Positions 8,901 through 16,345 of a DNA stretch of 64,000 nucleotides are shown piece after piece. The translations under genes and the position numbers were made by a program. The notes under the pieces were generated by a model that saw only the letters and a list, made by a program, of their open reading frames with translations, ran no database searches and was not told where the DNA came from. Every line of letters begins with the position of its first letter. Position 1 is the stretch's first letter. The DNA is taken from positions 248,001-312,000 of the forward strand of contig CAWCUF010000001.1 in the NCBI GenBank assembly GCA_963798745.1. The letters are read 5' to 3'. Source of the DNA: Prado023 sp963798745. GTDB taxonomy: Bacteria > Actinomycetota > Actinomycetes > S36-B12 > CAIYMF01.

Positions 8901-10506
8901 CGAGGGACGCATCGTGCTGGCCAACGACAAGCTGGGCGAGATCCTCGGCCGCGGCGTCGCGGTTCTGGTGCACCAGGAACTGTACGCACTGGTCGAGCCC
9001 TCCTCTCCCATCGACGGTCACGGCGTCGAGGTACGGGCCGGCGCCAGCGGGCCGAAGCAGGCTCGGATCGTCCTGCCCGACGGGAGGGTCCGCTGGGTGA
9101 TCACCAACGTCCGCGACCTCGACCAGAAGATCGGTCAAGCGGCCCGCATCGCGACTGTCCACGACACGACCAGCCTCCGTGAGGCGGCCGAGGAGCTGTC
9201 AGTCCAGGCCCGCCACGACGCCCTCACCGGATTGGCCAATCGGAACTCGATCCGTGCCTCCGGGGAGCACGGCATCGCACGATCCAAGAGAGCCGGAACC
9301 CGCCTGGCGCTGGCCTGGATCGACCTGGACAAGTTCAAGGACATCAACGACAAGGACGGGCACGATGTCGGGGATGCCGTGTTGCGCACCGTCGCCGAAC
9401 GGCTCGTCGACGTGGTCCGCGATCAGGATCAGGTCGCTCGTGTCGGTGGCGACGAGTTCGCCGTGCTGATCACCGACTTCCACAGCCTCTCCGAGGTCGA
9501 GTCCGTGCTGGAACGGATCCTGGGCGCCCTGCGCCTGCCGATCGCGGCCGGCGACGCGAACTGCCACCTGTCCGGCAGCGTCGGCGTCGCGTTGTATCCC
9601 ACAGACGGAGCGAGCCTCGACGAGCTGATGCGGGCAGCGGATGCCGCCATGTACGCCACCAAGTCCCAGGGCGGCGACGCGTTCACCTACTTCCAACAGT
9701 CCATGAACGAGGACGCACACACCCGGCGGACCATGCGCGCGAGCATGGCATCGGCCATCCACGAACACGCATTCGAGTTGTACTACCAGCCGATCGTCGC
9801 CGCCGACGACGACTCGGTGTGGGGGGCCGAGGCGCTGCTGCGCTTGGATCAAGACGGCACCCTCGTCACCGCTGCGGACTTCATCCCGTTCTGCGAGGAC
9901 AGCGGCCAGATCCGCAGCCTCGGACCGCTGACGATGCAATTGCTACGCGACGACCTGCTCCGAGCGAACACAGCGGGCACGGTCGACCTTCGCGTGTGCC
10001 TGAACCTGTCCGTCACGCAGCTGGAGGATCGGTCCCTCGCGAACGAAATCACCGTCTCCGGGCTCGCCGGTCTGGGCAACCTCGTGATCGAGGTCACCGA
10101 ATCGGTGTTCCTGCCCGGTCGCGCGCGCGCCCTGGGACTGCTGACCGTCCTGCGAGGACTGGGCGCACAGATCTCGGTCGACGACTTCGGCACCGGGTTC
10201 TCCAACCTTCAACGCCTCAGCGCATTGGCGCCCGACGTGGTCAAACTCGACAAATCCTTCCTCGAGGGCGACACCAGACCACGCGACGACACCCTGATCC
10301 GGGCCGCCATCGACATGGCCCATGCCATCGGCGCAGTCGTCGTCGCCGAAGGCGTCGAGACCCCCCAGCAACGCGACCGCGTCACCCTCCTGGGTACCGA
10401 CCTCATCCAGGGCTACGCCGTCGCCCGGTCGATGCCCCTAGCCCAACTCCTGACCTGGATCCACGAACACCAGCCGCAGGGGCCGCATCCCCGCGTTCGG
10501 GAGTAG
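5917..10506 (+). CDS. CheB-CheR-PAS-GGDEF-EAL multidomain signalling protein
   Basis: A 1529-residue cytoplasmic protein with no membrane segment. Domains in order: CheB methylesterase (about 18-200; catalytic Ser in SSAGG at 26-30, His54 in QHL, Asp146 in GTGSDG) lacking a receiver domain; CheR methyltransferase (about 205-465; FFRDPDAF, GCATGEE for SAM, GTDLD, and SFRNTCIYF, altered from CRNVLIYF); a Glu/Gln/Leu heptad coiled coil (about 648-731) with repeated EELQATNEEL; three PAS-like domains (about 738-1085); a GGDEF cyclase domain with intact GGDEF at 1177-1181 and an RxxD I-site (RDQD) five residues before it; and an EAL phosphodiesterase domain (EAL 1305-1307, DDFGTG, AEGVET and QGY all kept). 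All catalytic motifs look intact. No other chemotaxis gene is nearby. Both flanks hold transposase debris, suggesting acquisition. What it methylates is unknown. Confidence 0.93.
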   Translation: MPQERSVPVDPPGDVTASVSVVGIGSSAGGLDALNDLLAGLTCTGRLAYVVAQHLSPQHPSRIVGLLTSSTSLRVVGAADGMVLEPDVIAIGPPRFDVTVSDGIVRLCEPRPGPGPNPSVDRLLLSIAESCGVHGAGVVLSGTGSDGANGLRAIKAVGGLTLVQEPETAKFDAMPRAAIALGVPDAVLAPAAMGAHLASLAGFEPDVLVTDLVPEPAVLATVLTSLQRCVGIDFTEYKDSTVQRQVSRRMAVRQITDLADYLAVLDGEPAEQSALVGNLLVTVTGFFRDPDAFDALRRHLTEYVRQRTASEPLRVWVPGCATGEEVYTVAMILDEALGHPEDLPRHLKVFGTDLDEGALTIARRGCYAPSSLEGIRTELVRRYFVEVPEGHEVIADLRECTVFARHNVGADPPFPRLDLVSFRNTCIYFTAPLQTRALNSVRFALLPGGLLFLGLSETIPPSVAGFTPVDGAHRIFARTAVPATTDVPRLSLGRWRRAPVRTGAAPRSPAQDSIPVQHLDLLQAVARAMAGPALILDPAHNVVEILGDVSAYCRLAEGRVSSLVEDLIRPELMAEARALILLTRIGSDPVVGKLIELDGVEEPVRMGTRPLAVGRDTLVLLTFSAGPVNPVDLEGRNVRFLSRDEGFDDALQRLEVELLLSQETLAQSMAELETTNEDLQASTEELQGSTEELQATNEELETTNEELQATNEELGGVNRQLRERGIELQGLLDDLQNVLTALTQGMVIVDEDLRVLRFSPAAVRVFSLVDTDIGQPLLTAPTSVDVSGLGPALRSAVSGLASPDLEFTGPSGTYLARAFPYQGTNSQRRGAILTLTDVTELVRVRRLAETALSDLTDVTEALAEVVWRRDAATLEPVFVSGLVEPLTGIPNAELRRRPGALDDCILADDRARVDLARRSGRATWSVQYRIRRRDEVTRDVLETGSVVHRTDGDIIVGTIVDISDRIAIAKTAADASAIFEAVFRDPLSGIAILDDEGRIVLANDKLGEILGRGVAVLVHQELYALVEPSSPIDGHGVEVRAGASGPKQARIVLPDGRVRWVITNVRDLDQKIGQAARIATVHDTTSLREAAEELSVQARHDALTGLANRNSIRASGEHGIARSKRAGTRLALAWIDLDKFKDINDKDGHDVGDAVLRTVAERLVDVVRDQDQVARVGGDEFAVLITDFHSLSEVESVLERILGALRLPIAAGDANCHLSGSVGVALYPTDGASLDELMRAADAAMYATKSQGGDAFTYFQQSMNEDAHTRRTMRASMASAIHEHAFELYYQPIVAADDDSVWGAEALLRLDQDGTLVTAADFIPFCEDSGQIRSLGPLTMQLLRDDLLRANTAGTVDLRVCLNLSVTQLEDRSLANEITVSGLAGLGNLVIEVTESVFLPGRARALGLLTVLRGLGAQISVDDFGTGFSNLQRLSALAPDVVKLDKSFLEGDTRPRDDTLIRAAIDMAHAIGAVVVAEGVETPQQRDRVTLLGTDLIQGYAVARSMPLAQLLTWIHEHQPQGPHPRVRE

Positions 10507-10634
10507 GCACCCTCCACATCGACGAGGGTGGTGGCCCACACCAGCGTGCGGTAGATCCCGGTGCGGGTGAACAGGGTCTCGTCCAGGCCGATCAGCGCCG
10601 AGATCGCCGCGATGCGCTGGGACGACGTCCGCAT
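10507..10634 (-). pseudogene. ISL3-like transposase fragment
   Basis: The minus strand reads RIAAISALIGLDETLF and, a few residues on, VWATTLVDVE, matching the start of the ISL3-family DDE domain (R-x-x-x-v-x-x-l-G-l-D-E-t-x-f, then a conserved W-x-T-x-I-V-D). The frame runs into the stop region of the CheB-CheR gene and is cut there. Bases 10635-10790 continue in other frames without a clear protein match and may be further debris. No terminal inverted repeats were found. Confidence 0.55.
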
Positions 10635-10945
10635 CGTCGAGCTGCTGCGCCGCTTGCACGACCAGATGACCGAGGAGGTGCTCGCGATCCAAGCACTCGA
10701 CGAGGCCGGGCCAGACGGCGCACTTCCATAACGCGGCGACGCCGACCCATCGCGCCAGCTGCACTGATGAGGATCCGAACGTGGGCAAGTCTGTCAGGCA
10801 ACTTTGGCCCGGCGGGTCAGGCGCGTCCCACCAGGGCTCAGCGGCGCCCTCCCCAAGACGCCCAGCTCGCGGCTACACAAGACGCAAGGAGGCATGGCAT
10901 GGCCGTCCGTCTCGATCGGTGACGCCGCAGTCGACATGAGGTCGA

Positions 10946-10975
10946 TTGCGCAGGCGCGCGCCGTCGCGCTAGCGT
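10946..10975 (+). promoter_or_regulatory. Putative promoter for the leader ORF and patatin gene
   Basis: TTGCGC (10946-10951) and TAGCGT (10970-10975) are separated by 18 bases, resembling -35 and -10 boxes of the main sigma factor, and lie 37 bases before the leader ORF. Between the transposase debris and this point (10791-10945) no gene is evident. Confidence 0.35.
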
Positions 10976-11012
10976 CGCTGTCATCGTGATCCGTCGGCAG
11001 GAGGTGAGACCC

Positions 11013-11072
11013 ATGAACGCAGTATCGACAGTGGGCGCTCCCCTGCAGTCCACGATCAGGCGGCTGAGGTAG
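11013..11072 (+). CDS. 19-residue leader ORF upstream of patatin-like gene
   Basis: ATG to TAG encodes MNAVSTVGAPLQSTIRRLR. A near-perfect Shine-Dalgarno AGGAGGTGA (10999-11007) lies five bases before the ATG, much stronger than that of the downstream gene. The first nine coding bases (ATGAACGCA) repeat almost exactly at the downstream start (GTGAACGCA). One arm of a 10-base-pair inverted repeat lies inside the ORF and the other just past its stop. This arrangement suggests a translated leader controlling the next gene. No run of a single regulatory amino acid is seen, so the signal is unknown. Confidence 0.45.
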   Translation: MNAVSTVGAPLQSTIRRLR

Positions 11073-11090
11073 TCGCCACTGGGAGCGCCC
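11033..11090 (+). promoter_or_regulatory. Leader inverted repeat (10-bp stem)
   Basis: GGGCGCTCCC (11033-11042) pairs perfectly with GGGAGCGCCC (11081-11090) across 38 bases that include the leader ORF stop. A ribosome translating the leader would cover the left arm, so the hairpin could act as an attenuator or translation switch. Confidence 0.5.
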
Positions 11091-11118
11091 GACCGACATT
11101 CGGCGAAAGGCAACTCCC

Positions 11119-12114
11119 GTGAACGCAACACCCACTCCAACTCCGGACACCACCGCAGTGACGGCCTCCGACCCCGTCAGGTCCCAACAGGGGCAGCCAG
11201 GGCTCGACGCCACCAAGCGGGCGCCCGCCGCAGGCGAGCGCGCGTTGGTCCTCGGCGGCGGCGGATCGACAGGCAACGCCTGGCTGATCGGCGTCCTCGC
11301 AGGCCTGTTCGAGGCCGGGCTGGACGTGACCACAGCCGACCTGACCATCGGGACCTCAGCCGGCTCGACGGCCGCGGCCCAGCTAGCTGGCGCGACCCCG
11401 ACCGAACTCCTTGCCGCCATCCTCGCCACCGCCCCCCACCAACCGACTGGACCGGTCGGATCCGGCGCACGACGCGGTCCGATCAGGCCGGTGGCGGACC
11501 ACCTGGCGAGGATGGGCACGATCATCGCCTCCGCTGAGGATGCCGCTGACATGCGGCGAAGGATGGGCGCGGCGGCACTGGCCATGGATGCGAGATCGGA
11601 CGGCTCCTGGCACACACAGTGGCGCACCACCGTCGGCTCCCGGCTACCCAGCCAGCGATGGCCGCAACGGACGGTGTTCCTCACGGCCGTCGATGCCCAC
11701 ACCGGGGAACCGGTCGTGTTCGACCGGCACAGCGGCGTCGCCCTGGTCGACGCTGTCGCGGCGAGCTGTGCCAGTGGCCTTCCCTACCGGATCGGGGACA
11801 ACCGATACATCGACGGCGGCTACCGATCCAACGCCGACAATGCCGATCTGGCAGCCGGATACCGGCGAGTGCTGGTGCTGTCACCCTTCAGCGGCAGGGC
11901 ACTGACTCCAGTGGAATGGGGCACCCATCTCGCGACACAGGTCGACGAGCTGCGCGCACGCGGCAGCAGGGTGGAGACGATCTTCCCGACCAGCAGCTCC
12001 GAGCACATGTTCGGCGCCAACGCGATGGATCCGTCGCTGCGTCCGGCCGCTGCGCGGGTTGGTCACGACCAAGGCGGAGCGCTGGCCGTGCGACTGACCG
12101 GATTCTGGCGCTGA
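11119..12114 (+). CDS. Patatin-like phospholipase
   Basis: A 331-residue predicted lipid acyl hydrolase. It has the oxyanion loop LGGGGSTG (about 45-52), the nucleophile elbow GTSAGS with Ser80, and the catalytic Asp in IDGGYR (Asp232), the complete Ser-Asp dyad of the patatin fold. There is no signal peptide, so it is probably cytoplasmic. The GTG at 11119 is preceded by GAAAGG eight bases upstream. It follows the leader ORF and hairpin and ends 41 bases before the convergent gluconokinase gene. The physiological lipid is unknown. Confidence 0.88.
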   Translation: MNATPTPTPDTTAVTASDPVRSQQGQPGLDATKRAPAAGERALVLGGGGSTGNAWLIGVLAGLFEAGLDVTTADLTIGTSAGSTAAAQLAGATPTELLAAILATAPHQPTGPVGSGARRGPIRPVADHLARMGTIIASAEDAADMRRRMGAAALAMDARSDGSWHTQWRTTVGSRLPSQRWPQRTVFLTAVDAHTGEPVVFDRHSGVALVDAVAASCASGLPYRIGDNRYIDGGYRSNADNADLAAGYRRVLVLSPFSGRALTPVEWGTHLATQVDELRARGSRVETIFPTSSSEHMFGANAMDPSLRPAAARVGHDQGGALAVRLTGFWR

Positions 12115-12155
12115 CGGGATCAGTGGAGAGCCGTAAGGACGGTGCCCGAGGAGGT

Positions 12156-12650
12156 TCAGAGACCGTCCACGGCCATGACGATCTCGTCGACGCAGCCCTC
12201 GACGTCCCGTTCGCCGTCGATCGAGGCGACTCCCTCTGCGGCGTCCGGCGGTTCCCACGTCGCCAACTGGCTGGCCAGTAGCGAGACGCCGGCGAAATGG
12301 TCGGCGCGCCCGGATAGGCGCCGCTCGAGCTCGGCCCGGCTCACGTCCAGGACCACGACGTCGACAGTGCCGGGCGAGCGCAGCAGATCGCGGTGCCTTC
12401 TCGTCAGTGCGCTGCAGGCGAGCACGGCGGTGCGGGAGATGGCCACCGCATCGGACGTCCGGCGCAGCCAGCGCAGACGTGTCGCCTCATCCAGCGCGAT
12501 ACCGGCGCGCATCCGCGCCTTCGACTCGGGGGTGTGGTAGTCGTCGGCGTCGATGAACGGTACGTCCAGGCGCTGGGCCAGCGCACGCCCGACGGTGGAC
12601 TTGCCCGATCCCGCCACACCGGCGACGACGATGATCCGGCCGCGGTCCAC
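12156..12650 (-). CDS. gntK: Gluconokinase
   Basis: Phosphorylates D-gluconate to 6-phosphogluconate. The protein has about 164 residues, with the P-loop GVAGSGKS (11-18), DADDYH, the ACSALTRRHRDLLR segment and HFAGVSLLASQLATWEPP, which is the family's conserved C-terminal block. The GTG at 12650 puts the P-loop ten residues from the N-terminus, as usual; an ATG at 12692 would give 178 residues and overlap the upstream gene by 32 bases. It is the last gene of an operon with the GH13 enzyme and the LLM oxidoreductase, which suggests sugar or gluconate metabolism. Confidence 0.88.
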   Translation of the reverse strand: MDRGRIIVVAGVAGSGKSTVGRALAQRLDVPFIDADDYHTPESKARMRAGIALDEATRLRWLRRTSDAVAISRTAVLACSALTRRHRDLLRSPGTVDVVVLDVSRAELERRLSGRADHFAGVSLLASQLATWEPPDAAEGVASIDGERDVEGCVDEIVMAVDGL

Positions 12651-12660
12651 AGGCGGTGGC

Positions 12661-14367
12661 TCACCGTCTCCGAGGCCGGAACGACGGGACATCGACGCGC
12701 CGGTCGCCGGGCGACAGCAGCCGGTACCACCCAGATTCGAATCTGCCCAGCGACAGCGCGAGGCGCCCGTCACTGCCCACCTCGAGTGCGTCGCGGCCGT
12801 GCGAGAGCAGGCCGACTGCCTCGACACCAACCGCGTCGTCGCCGAGCGGGAGCTGCGTCTCGACGGCCGTGTCGCCGAGGTTGTGCACCGCCAGCACGGT
12901 GCCGCCCCGCCAGTCCGCCCGCAGCGCCAGGATGCTGCGCTGGGCGCAGCTGATCGTCGTGACCCGGCCCCAGGCCAGCTCGGGGCAGTCGCGGTAGCGG
13001 CGAGCGAGCAGTCGGATCCACGACATGAGCGAGTCGGGGTCGTCGCGCTGGGCGACCACGTTGATGCCCTCCGACGCAGCGAACTCTCCGGTGGTCGGGG
13101 GCCGCACCAGCTGCTGCGCGTCGTCCACCGTGGAGAAGCCCGCGTTGTCGCGGTCGTCCCATTGCATCGGGGTACGCACCGCCATCCGGCCCTCGACGTC
13201 GAGGTTCTCGCCCATGCCGATCTCCTCGCCGTAGAAGACCGTCGGGGTACCGGGGAGCGAGAACAGCAGGCTGTAGGCCATCCGGACCCGGGCGGGGTCG
13301 TCCAGCATGGGCGGCAGGCGGCGTCGCAGACCGCGGCCGAAGACCTGCATCCGCTCCTCGGGCCCGAACGCGGCGAAGACCTCCTGGCGCTCGCTGTCGC
13401 TGAGCTGGTCGAGGGTCAGCTCGTCATGGTTGCGCAGGAACATGGCCCATTGCGAGGTCTCCGGCTCGATCGGCCGTTCGTCCAGCACGCGCGTCAGCGG
13501 GGCGGCGTCCTGCCGGGCCAGCGCCAGGAACGTGCGCTGCATCGTGTGGAAGTCGAACAGCATCGTGACTTCGTCGCCGGAGTCGCTGCCGAAGAAGTCC
13601 CGCGCCCTGTCGTGGGGCAGGTTGACCTCGCCGAGCAGGATCGCGTCGCCCCGTCGCCGTACCACGAAGCTGTGCAGGTTCTGCAGGAAGACGTGCGGGT
13701 CCGCCGGCGGCTCGAGGGATTCCTCCCCGATGGTCTCCAGCAGGAACGGCACGGCATCGACACGGAACCCGGCGAGCCCGAGTTCCATCCAGAACCCGAT
13801 CACGCGGGCGATCTCGTCGGCGACCGCGGGGTTGGCGACGTTCAGGGTGGGTTGGTGGCGGTAGAAGTCGTGCTGGTACCACGCGTCGGTCGTCTCGTCG
13901 TGGGTCCAGATGCTGGTCTGCTCGCCGGGGAAGACGACCGGGCCGGGGTCCTGCGGCTCCTCGTCGCGCCAGATGTAGAAGTCGCGGTAGGGCGAGGTGC
14001 GAGACGAGCGGGCAGCGACGAACCAGGGGTGCTCGGACGAGGTGTGGTTGACCACGAGGTCGGCGATCACCCGCAGGCCGCGGTCGGCAGCAACACGCAT
14101 GAATTCGACGAAGTCGCCCAGGCTGCCCAACCGTGGGTCGACGGCGTAGAAGTCGGTGATGTCGTAGCCGTCGTCGCGATCGGCGGTCGGGTAGAAGGGC
14201 ATCAGCCAGACGCAGGTCACCCCGAGTTCGGCGAGATGGTCCACACGCTCGGACAGGCCTCGGAAGTCCCCCGTCCCGTCGCCGTTGGCGTCGTAGAACG
14301 TCTGCACGTCCAAGCAGTAGACGAAGGCGTTCTTCCACCACAGGTCGCTGGTGATCGTTTCGTTCAT
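12661..14367 (-). CDS. GH13 alpha-glucosyl enzyme, trehalose synthase-like
   Basis: A 568-residue glycoside hydrolase family 13 protein resembling maltose alpha-D-glucosyltransferase (TreS), without a signal peptide. It has the TIM-barrel motifs DLVVNH, GFRVDAV with nucleophile Asp204, LLGEVN with acid/base Glu247, and RNHDE with Asp315, plus the ANGDGTGDF and MPFYP segments typical of TreS-type enzymes. A C-terminal beta domain of about 90 residues follows. It could interconvert maltose and trehalose or hydrolyse alpha-glucosides; the sequence cannot decide. The ATG at 14367 overlaps the stop of the LLM gene (ATGA), so the two are translationally coupled. Confidence 0.87.
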   Translation of the reverse strand: MNETITSDLWWKNAFVYCLDVQTFYDANGDGTGDFRGLSERVDHLAELGVTCVWLMPFYPTADRDDGYDITDFYAVDPRLGSLGDFVEFMRVAADRGLRVIADLVVNHTSSEHPWFVAARSSRTSPYRDFYIWRDEEPQDPGPVVFPGEQTSIWTHDETTDAWYQHDFYRHQPTLNVANPAVADEIARVIGFWMELGLAGFRVDAVPFLLETIGEESLEPPADPHVFLQNLHSFVVRRRGDAILLGEVNLPHDRARDFFGSDSGDEVTMLFDFHTMQRTFLALARQDAAPLTRVLDERPIEPETSQWAMFLRNHDELTLDQLSDSERQEVFAAFGPEERMQVFGRGLRRRLPPMLDDPARVRMAYSLLFSLPGTPTVFYGEEIGMGENLDVEGRMAVRTPMQWDDRDNAGFSTVDDAQQLVRPPTTGEFAASEGINVVAQRDDPDSLMSWIRLLARRYRDCPELAWGRVTTISCAQRSILALRADWRGGTVLAVHNLGDTAVETQLPLGDDAVGVEAVGLLSHGRDALEVGSDGRLALSLGRFESGWYRLLSPGDRRVDVPSFRPRRR

Positions 14368-15350
14368 GCGCTGACGTCCTGCATCTGTGGGACGAGGCTG
14401 CTGGCAGCCATGTCGAGGAAGAGGCTCTGGTCCACGCCGACGTGGTGGAGGTAGAGCCGGGTGAAACCGAGCTCGACGTAGCGGCCGAGCTGGTCGACGA
14501 TCTGGTCGGGATGGTCGGCGATCAGCACGGCCCGTGCGACCTCCTCGTCCGGGACGAACCTGGTTGCCGCCTCGAACTGCTCGGGAGAAGCAAGATCCCA
14601 CGTCAGGATGTTGGGCAGGCAGTTGCTTCGCCACTCGCGAACAGCAGTCTGGAGGCCACGCTCGCGGTCGGGGTCGTAGAGCACATGGATCTGGAGGGCG
14701 AGTGGTCCCACCCCGCCGGCGTCGCGATACGCCGCGGTCATCCGCTCGAGTGCTGCCTCGTCCATGTTCACCGTGATCAGGCCGTCGGCCCACGATGCGG
14801 CCCACGCCGCCGTCGGCTCGCTGACCGCACCAGCCAGCAACTGGATCGGGTTCGGCGGCAGCGTCCAGAGCTGCGCCCGGTCGACGGCGACCCACCCGTC
14901 GTGACTGACTTCCTCGCCGGTCCAGAGGGTGCGCATGACATCGACGCACTCCCGTAGACGGTCCATGCGCACCTGCTTGCGCGGCCATGGCTCTCCTGTC
15001 ACATGCTCGTTCAGCAGCTCACCGCTGCCGAGCGCCATCCACGTGTAGCGGCCAGGGAACATCGCTGCGAGCGTCGCGGCCGCCTGCGCGCTGATGACCG
15101 GGTGGTAGCGCTGCCCGGGAGCGTGGAACTGCCCGAACTCCACCGACCCCGTCGCCTGGAGCGCTGCGCCGAGCCACGCGAAGGCGAAGGCCGACTCGCC
15201 CTGCTCGCGGCTCCACGGGGCGAGGTGATCGGAGCACATCGCATTGGTGAAGCCTGCCTGCTCCGCCTTCACGACCGCGTCGCGCAGGGCAGTGGGCCCG
15301 ATCTGCTCGTGCGAGGCGTGAAACCCGAGGTGGACGCCATCGTGTGACAT
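14364..15350 (-). CDS. LLM-class flavin oxidoreductase
   Basis: A 328-residue luciferase-like TIM barrel, related to the F420-dependent glucose-6-phosphate dehydrogenase branch but of uncertain cofactor (FMN or F420). Recognisable stretches are the N-terminal LGFHASHEQ, CSDHLAPW, the GQRYHPVISAQAAATLAAMFPGR block and LGSGELLNEHVTG. It is first in an operon with a GH13 enzyme and gluconokinase, so a sugar substrate is plausible. The ATG at 15350 has only a distant GAGGAGG about 14 bases upstream. The 264-base gap before the divergent hydrolase gene shows no other gene. Confidence 0.85.
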   Translation of the reverse strand: MSHDGVHLGFHASHEQIGPTALRDAVVKAEQAGFTNAMCSDHLAPWSREQGESAFAFAWLGAALQATGSVEFGQFHAPGQRYHPVISAQAAATLAAMFPGRYTWMALGSGELLNEHVTGEPWPRKQVRMDRLRECVDVMRTLWTGEEVSHDGWVAVDRAQLWTLPPNPIQLLAGAVSEPTAAWAASWADGLITVNMDEAALERMTAAYRDAGGVGPLALQIHVLYDPDRERGLQTAVREWRSNCLPNILTWDLASPEQFEAATRFVPDEEVARAVLIADHPDQIVDQLGRYVELGFTRLYLHHVGVDQSLFLDMAASSLVPQMQDVSA

Positions 15351-15614
15351 ACGGCCACTTACCCGCCTCCTCGCTGTGCATACGGAGAGGAGTCTCGAGT
15401 GGGAGCCATCCGGCTCCAGGTCGTCCGCGGCGCGGCCCAGCCGCACGTGCTCCCGCAGCTCGAGGCAGGTTGACTCCCTGCGGCGCGGTGACGGTGCGTG
15501 ATTCGTGGAGCGGCTACTCTGGCAGCTCTCCATTGATCGGCATCAGTGGATCACCCAAGGGTGTCGGCTCGTTCCGGCGGGTACCGACGCGCTCTCCCGA
15601 CTCTCGGAGGTCCG

Positions 15615-16193
15615 ATGGCCCACGTACTGCTCTTCCATCACGTCCAGGGGCTCACGGATGGGGTCGGGAACTTCGCCGACGCCCTGCGCGCTGGTGGCCA
15701 CACCGTCCACGTGCCCGACCTGTTCCACGGGCGCACGTTCGACTCCATCGACGACGGCATGGCCTTCGTACGGGACAACGGCGGCTTTGGGGCGGTCGCC
15801 CGAAGGGGCCGCGCCACTGCCGAGGGGCTGCCCCACGAACTGGTGTACGCCGGCTTCTCCCTCGGCGTCATCCCTGCTCAAGATCTTGCCCAGAATCGGT
15901 CTGGCGCGCGCGGGGCGTTGTTCTACAGCGCGTGCATGCCGGCCGAGGAGTTCGGGACGTGGCCGGCGGGACTGCGCGCCCAGGTGCATGCCATGGACGC
16001 CGACCCGTTCTTCACCGAACCCGACGGCGACCTCGCCGCTGCCGAGGCTCTCGCAGCGCAGGAGCAAGGCGTTGACATCTTCCTCTACCCCGGCACCCAG
16101 CACCTCTTCGCCGACAGTTCCCTGCCCTCGTTCGACTCGGCGGCAACTGCGCTGCTGACCAGCCGAACCTTGCAGTTCCTCACTTCCCTGTAG
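15615..16193 (+). CDS. Dienelactone hydrolase-family protein
   Basis: A small alpha/beta hydrolase of 192 residues. The nucleophile elbow is GFSLG, with Ser82 where classic dienelactone hydrolases have Cys; Asp130 (DADPF) and His163 (TQHLF) complete a likely triad. The N-terminal LLFHHVQGLTDGV and LFHGRTFDS segments are typical of the actinobacterial DLH subfamily. The ATG at 15615 has a CGGAGG Shine-Dalgarno four bases upstream. It stands alone, divergent from the LLM operon and convergent with the YihY gene. The substrate is unknown. Confidence 0.82.
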   Translation: MAHVLLFHHVQGLTDGVGNFADALRAGGHTVHVPDLFHGRTFDSIDDGMAFVRDNGGFGAVARRGRATAEGLPHELVYAGFSLGVIPAQDLAQNRSGARGALFYSACMPAEEFGTWPAGLRAQVHAMDADPFFTEPDGDLAAAEALAAQEQGVDIFLYPGTQHLFADSSLPSFDSAATALLTSRTLQFLTSL

Positions 16194-16345
16194 CGATCCG
16201 ACCCATGGGGACCTGCACCAACCCATCCTGACTCAGCGAGACAGGGGCAGTGCAGCGCGATGCGCCCTGGGCTGACCGTCCGAGGGATTGGACTGCTGCC
16301 CCGCCCGCCGATGGCTCACCGGGCTGACTCGCTGGGACGAGCTTG

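Noticed and set aside
10794..11702. Minus-strand open frame across the patatin leader and 5' end
   Set aside because: Runs antisense through a clear patatin gene and its leader; no family similarity seen.
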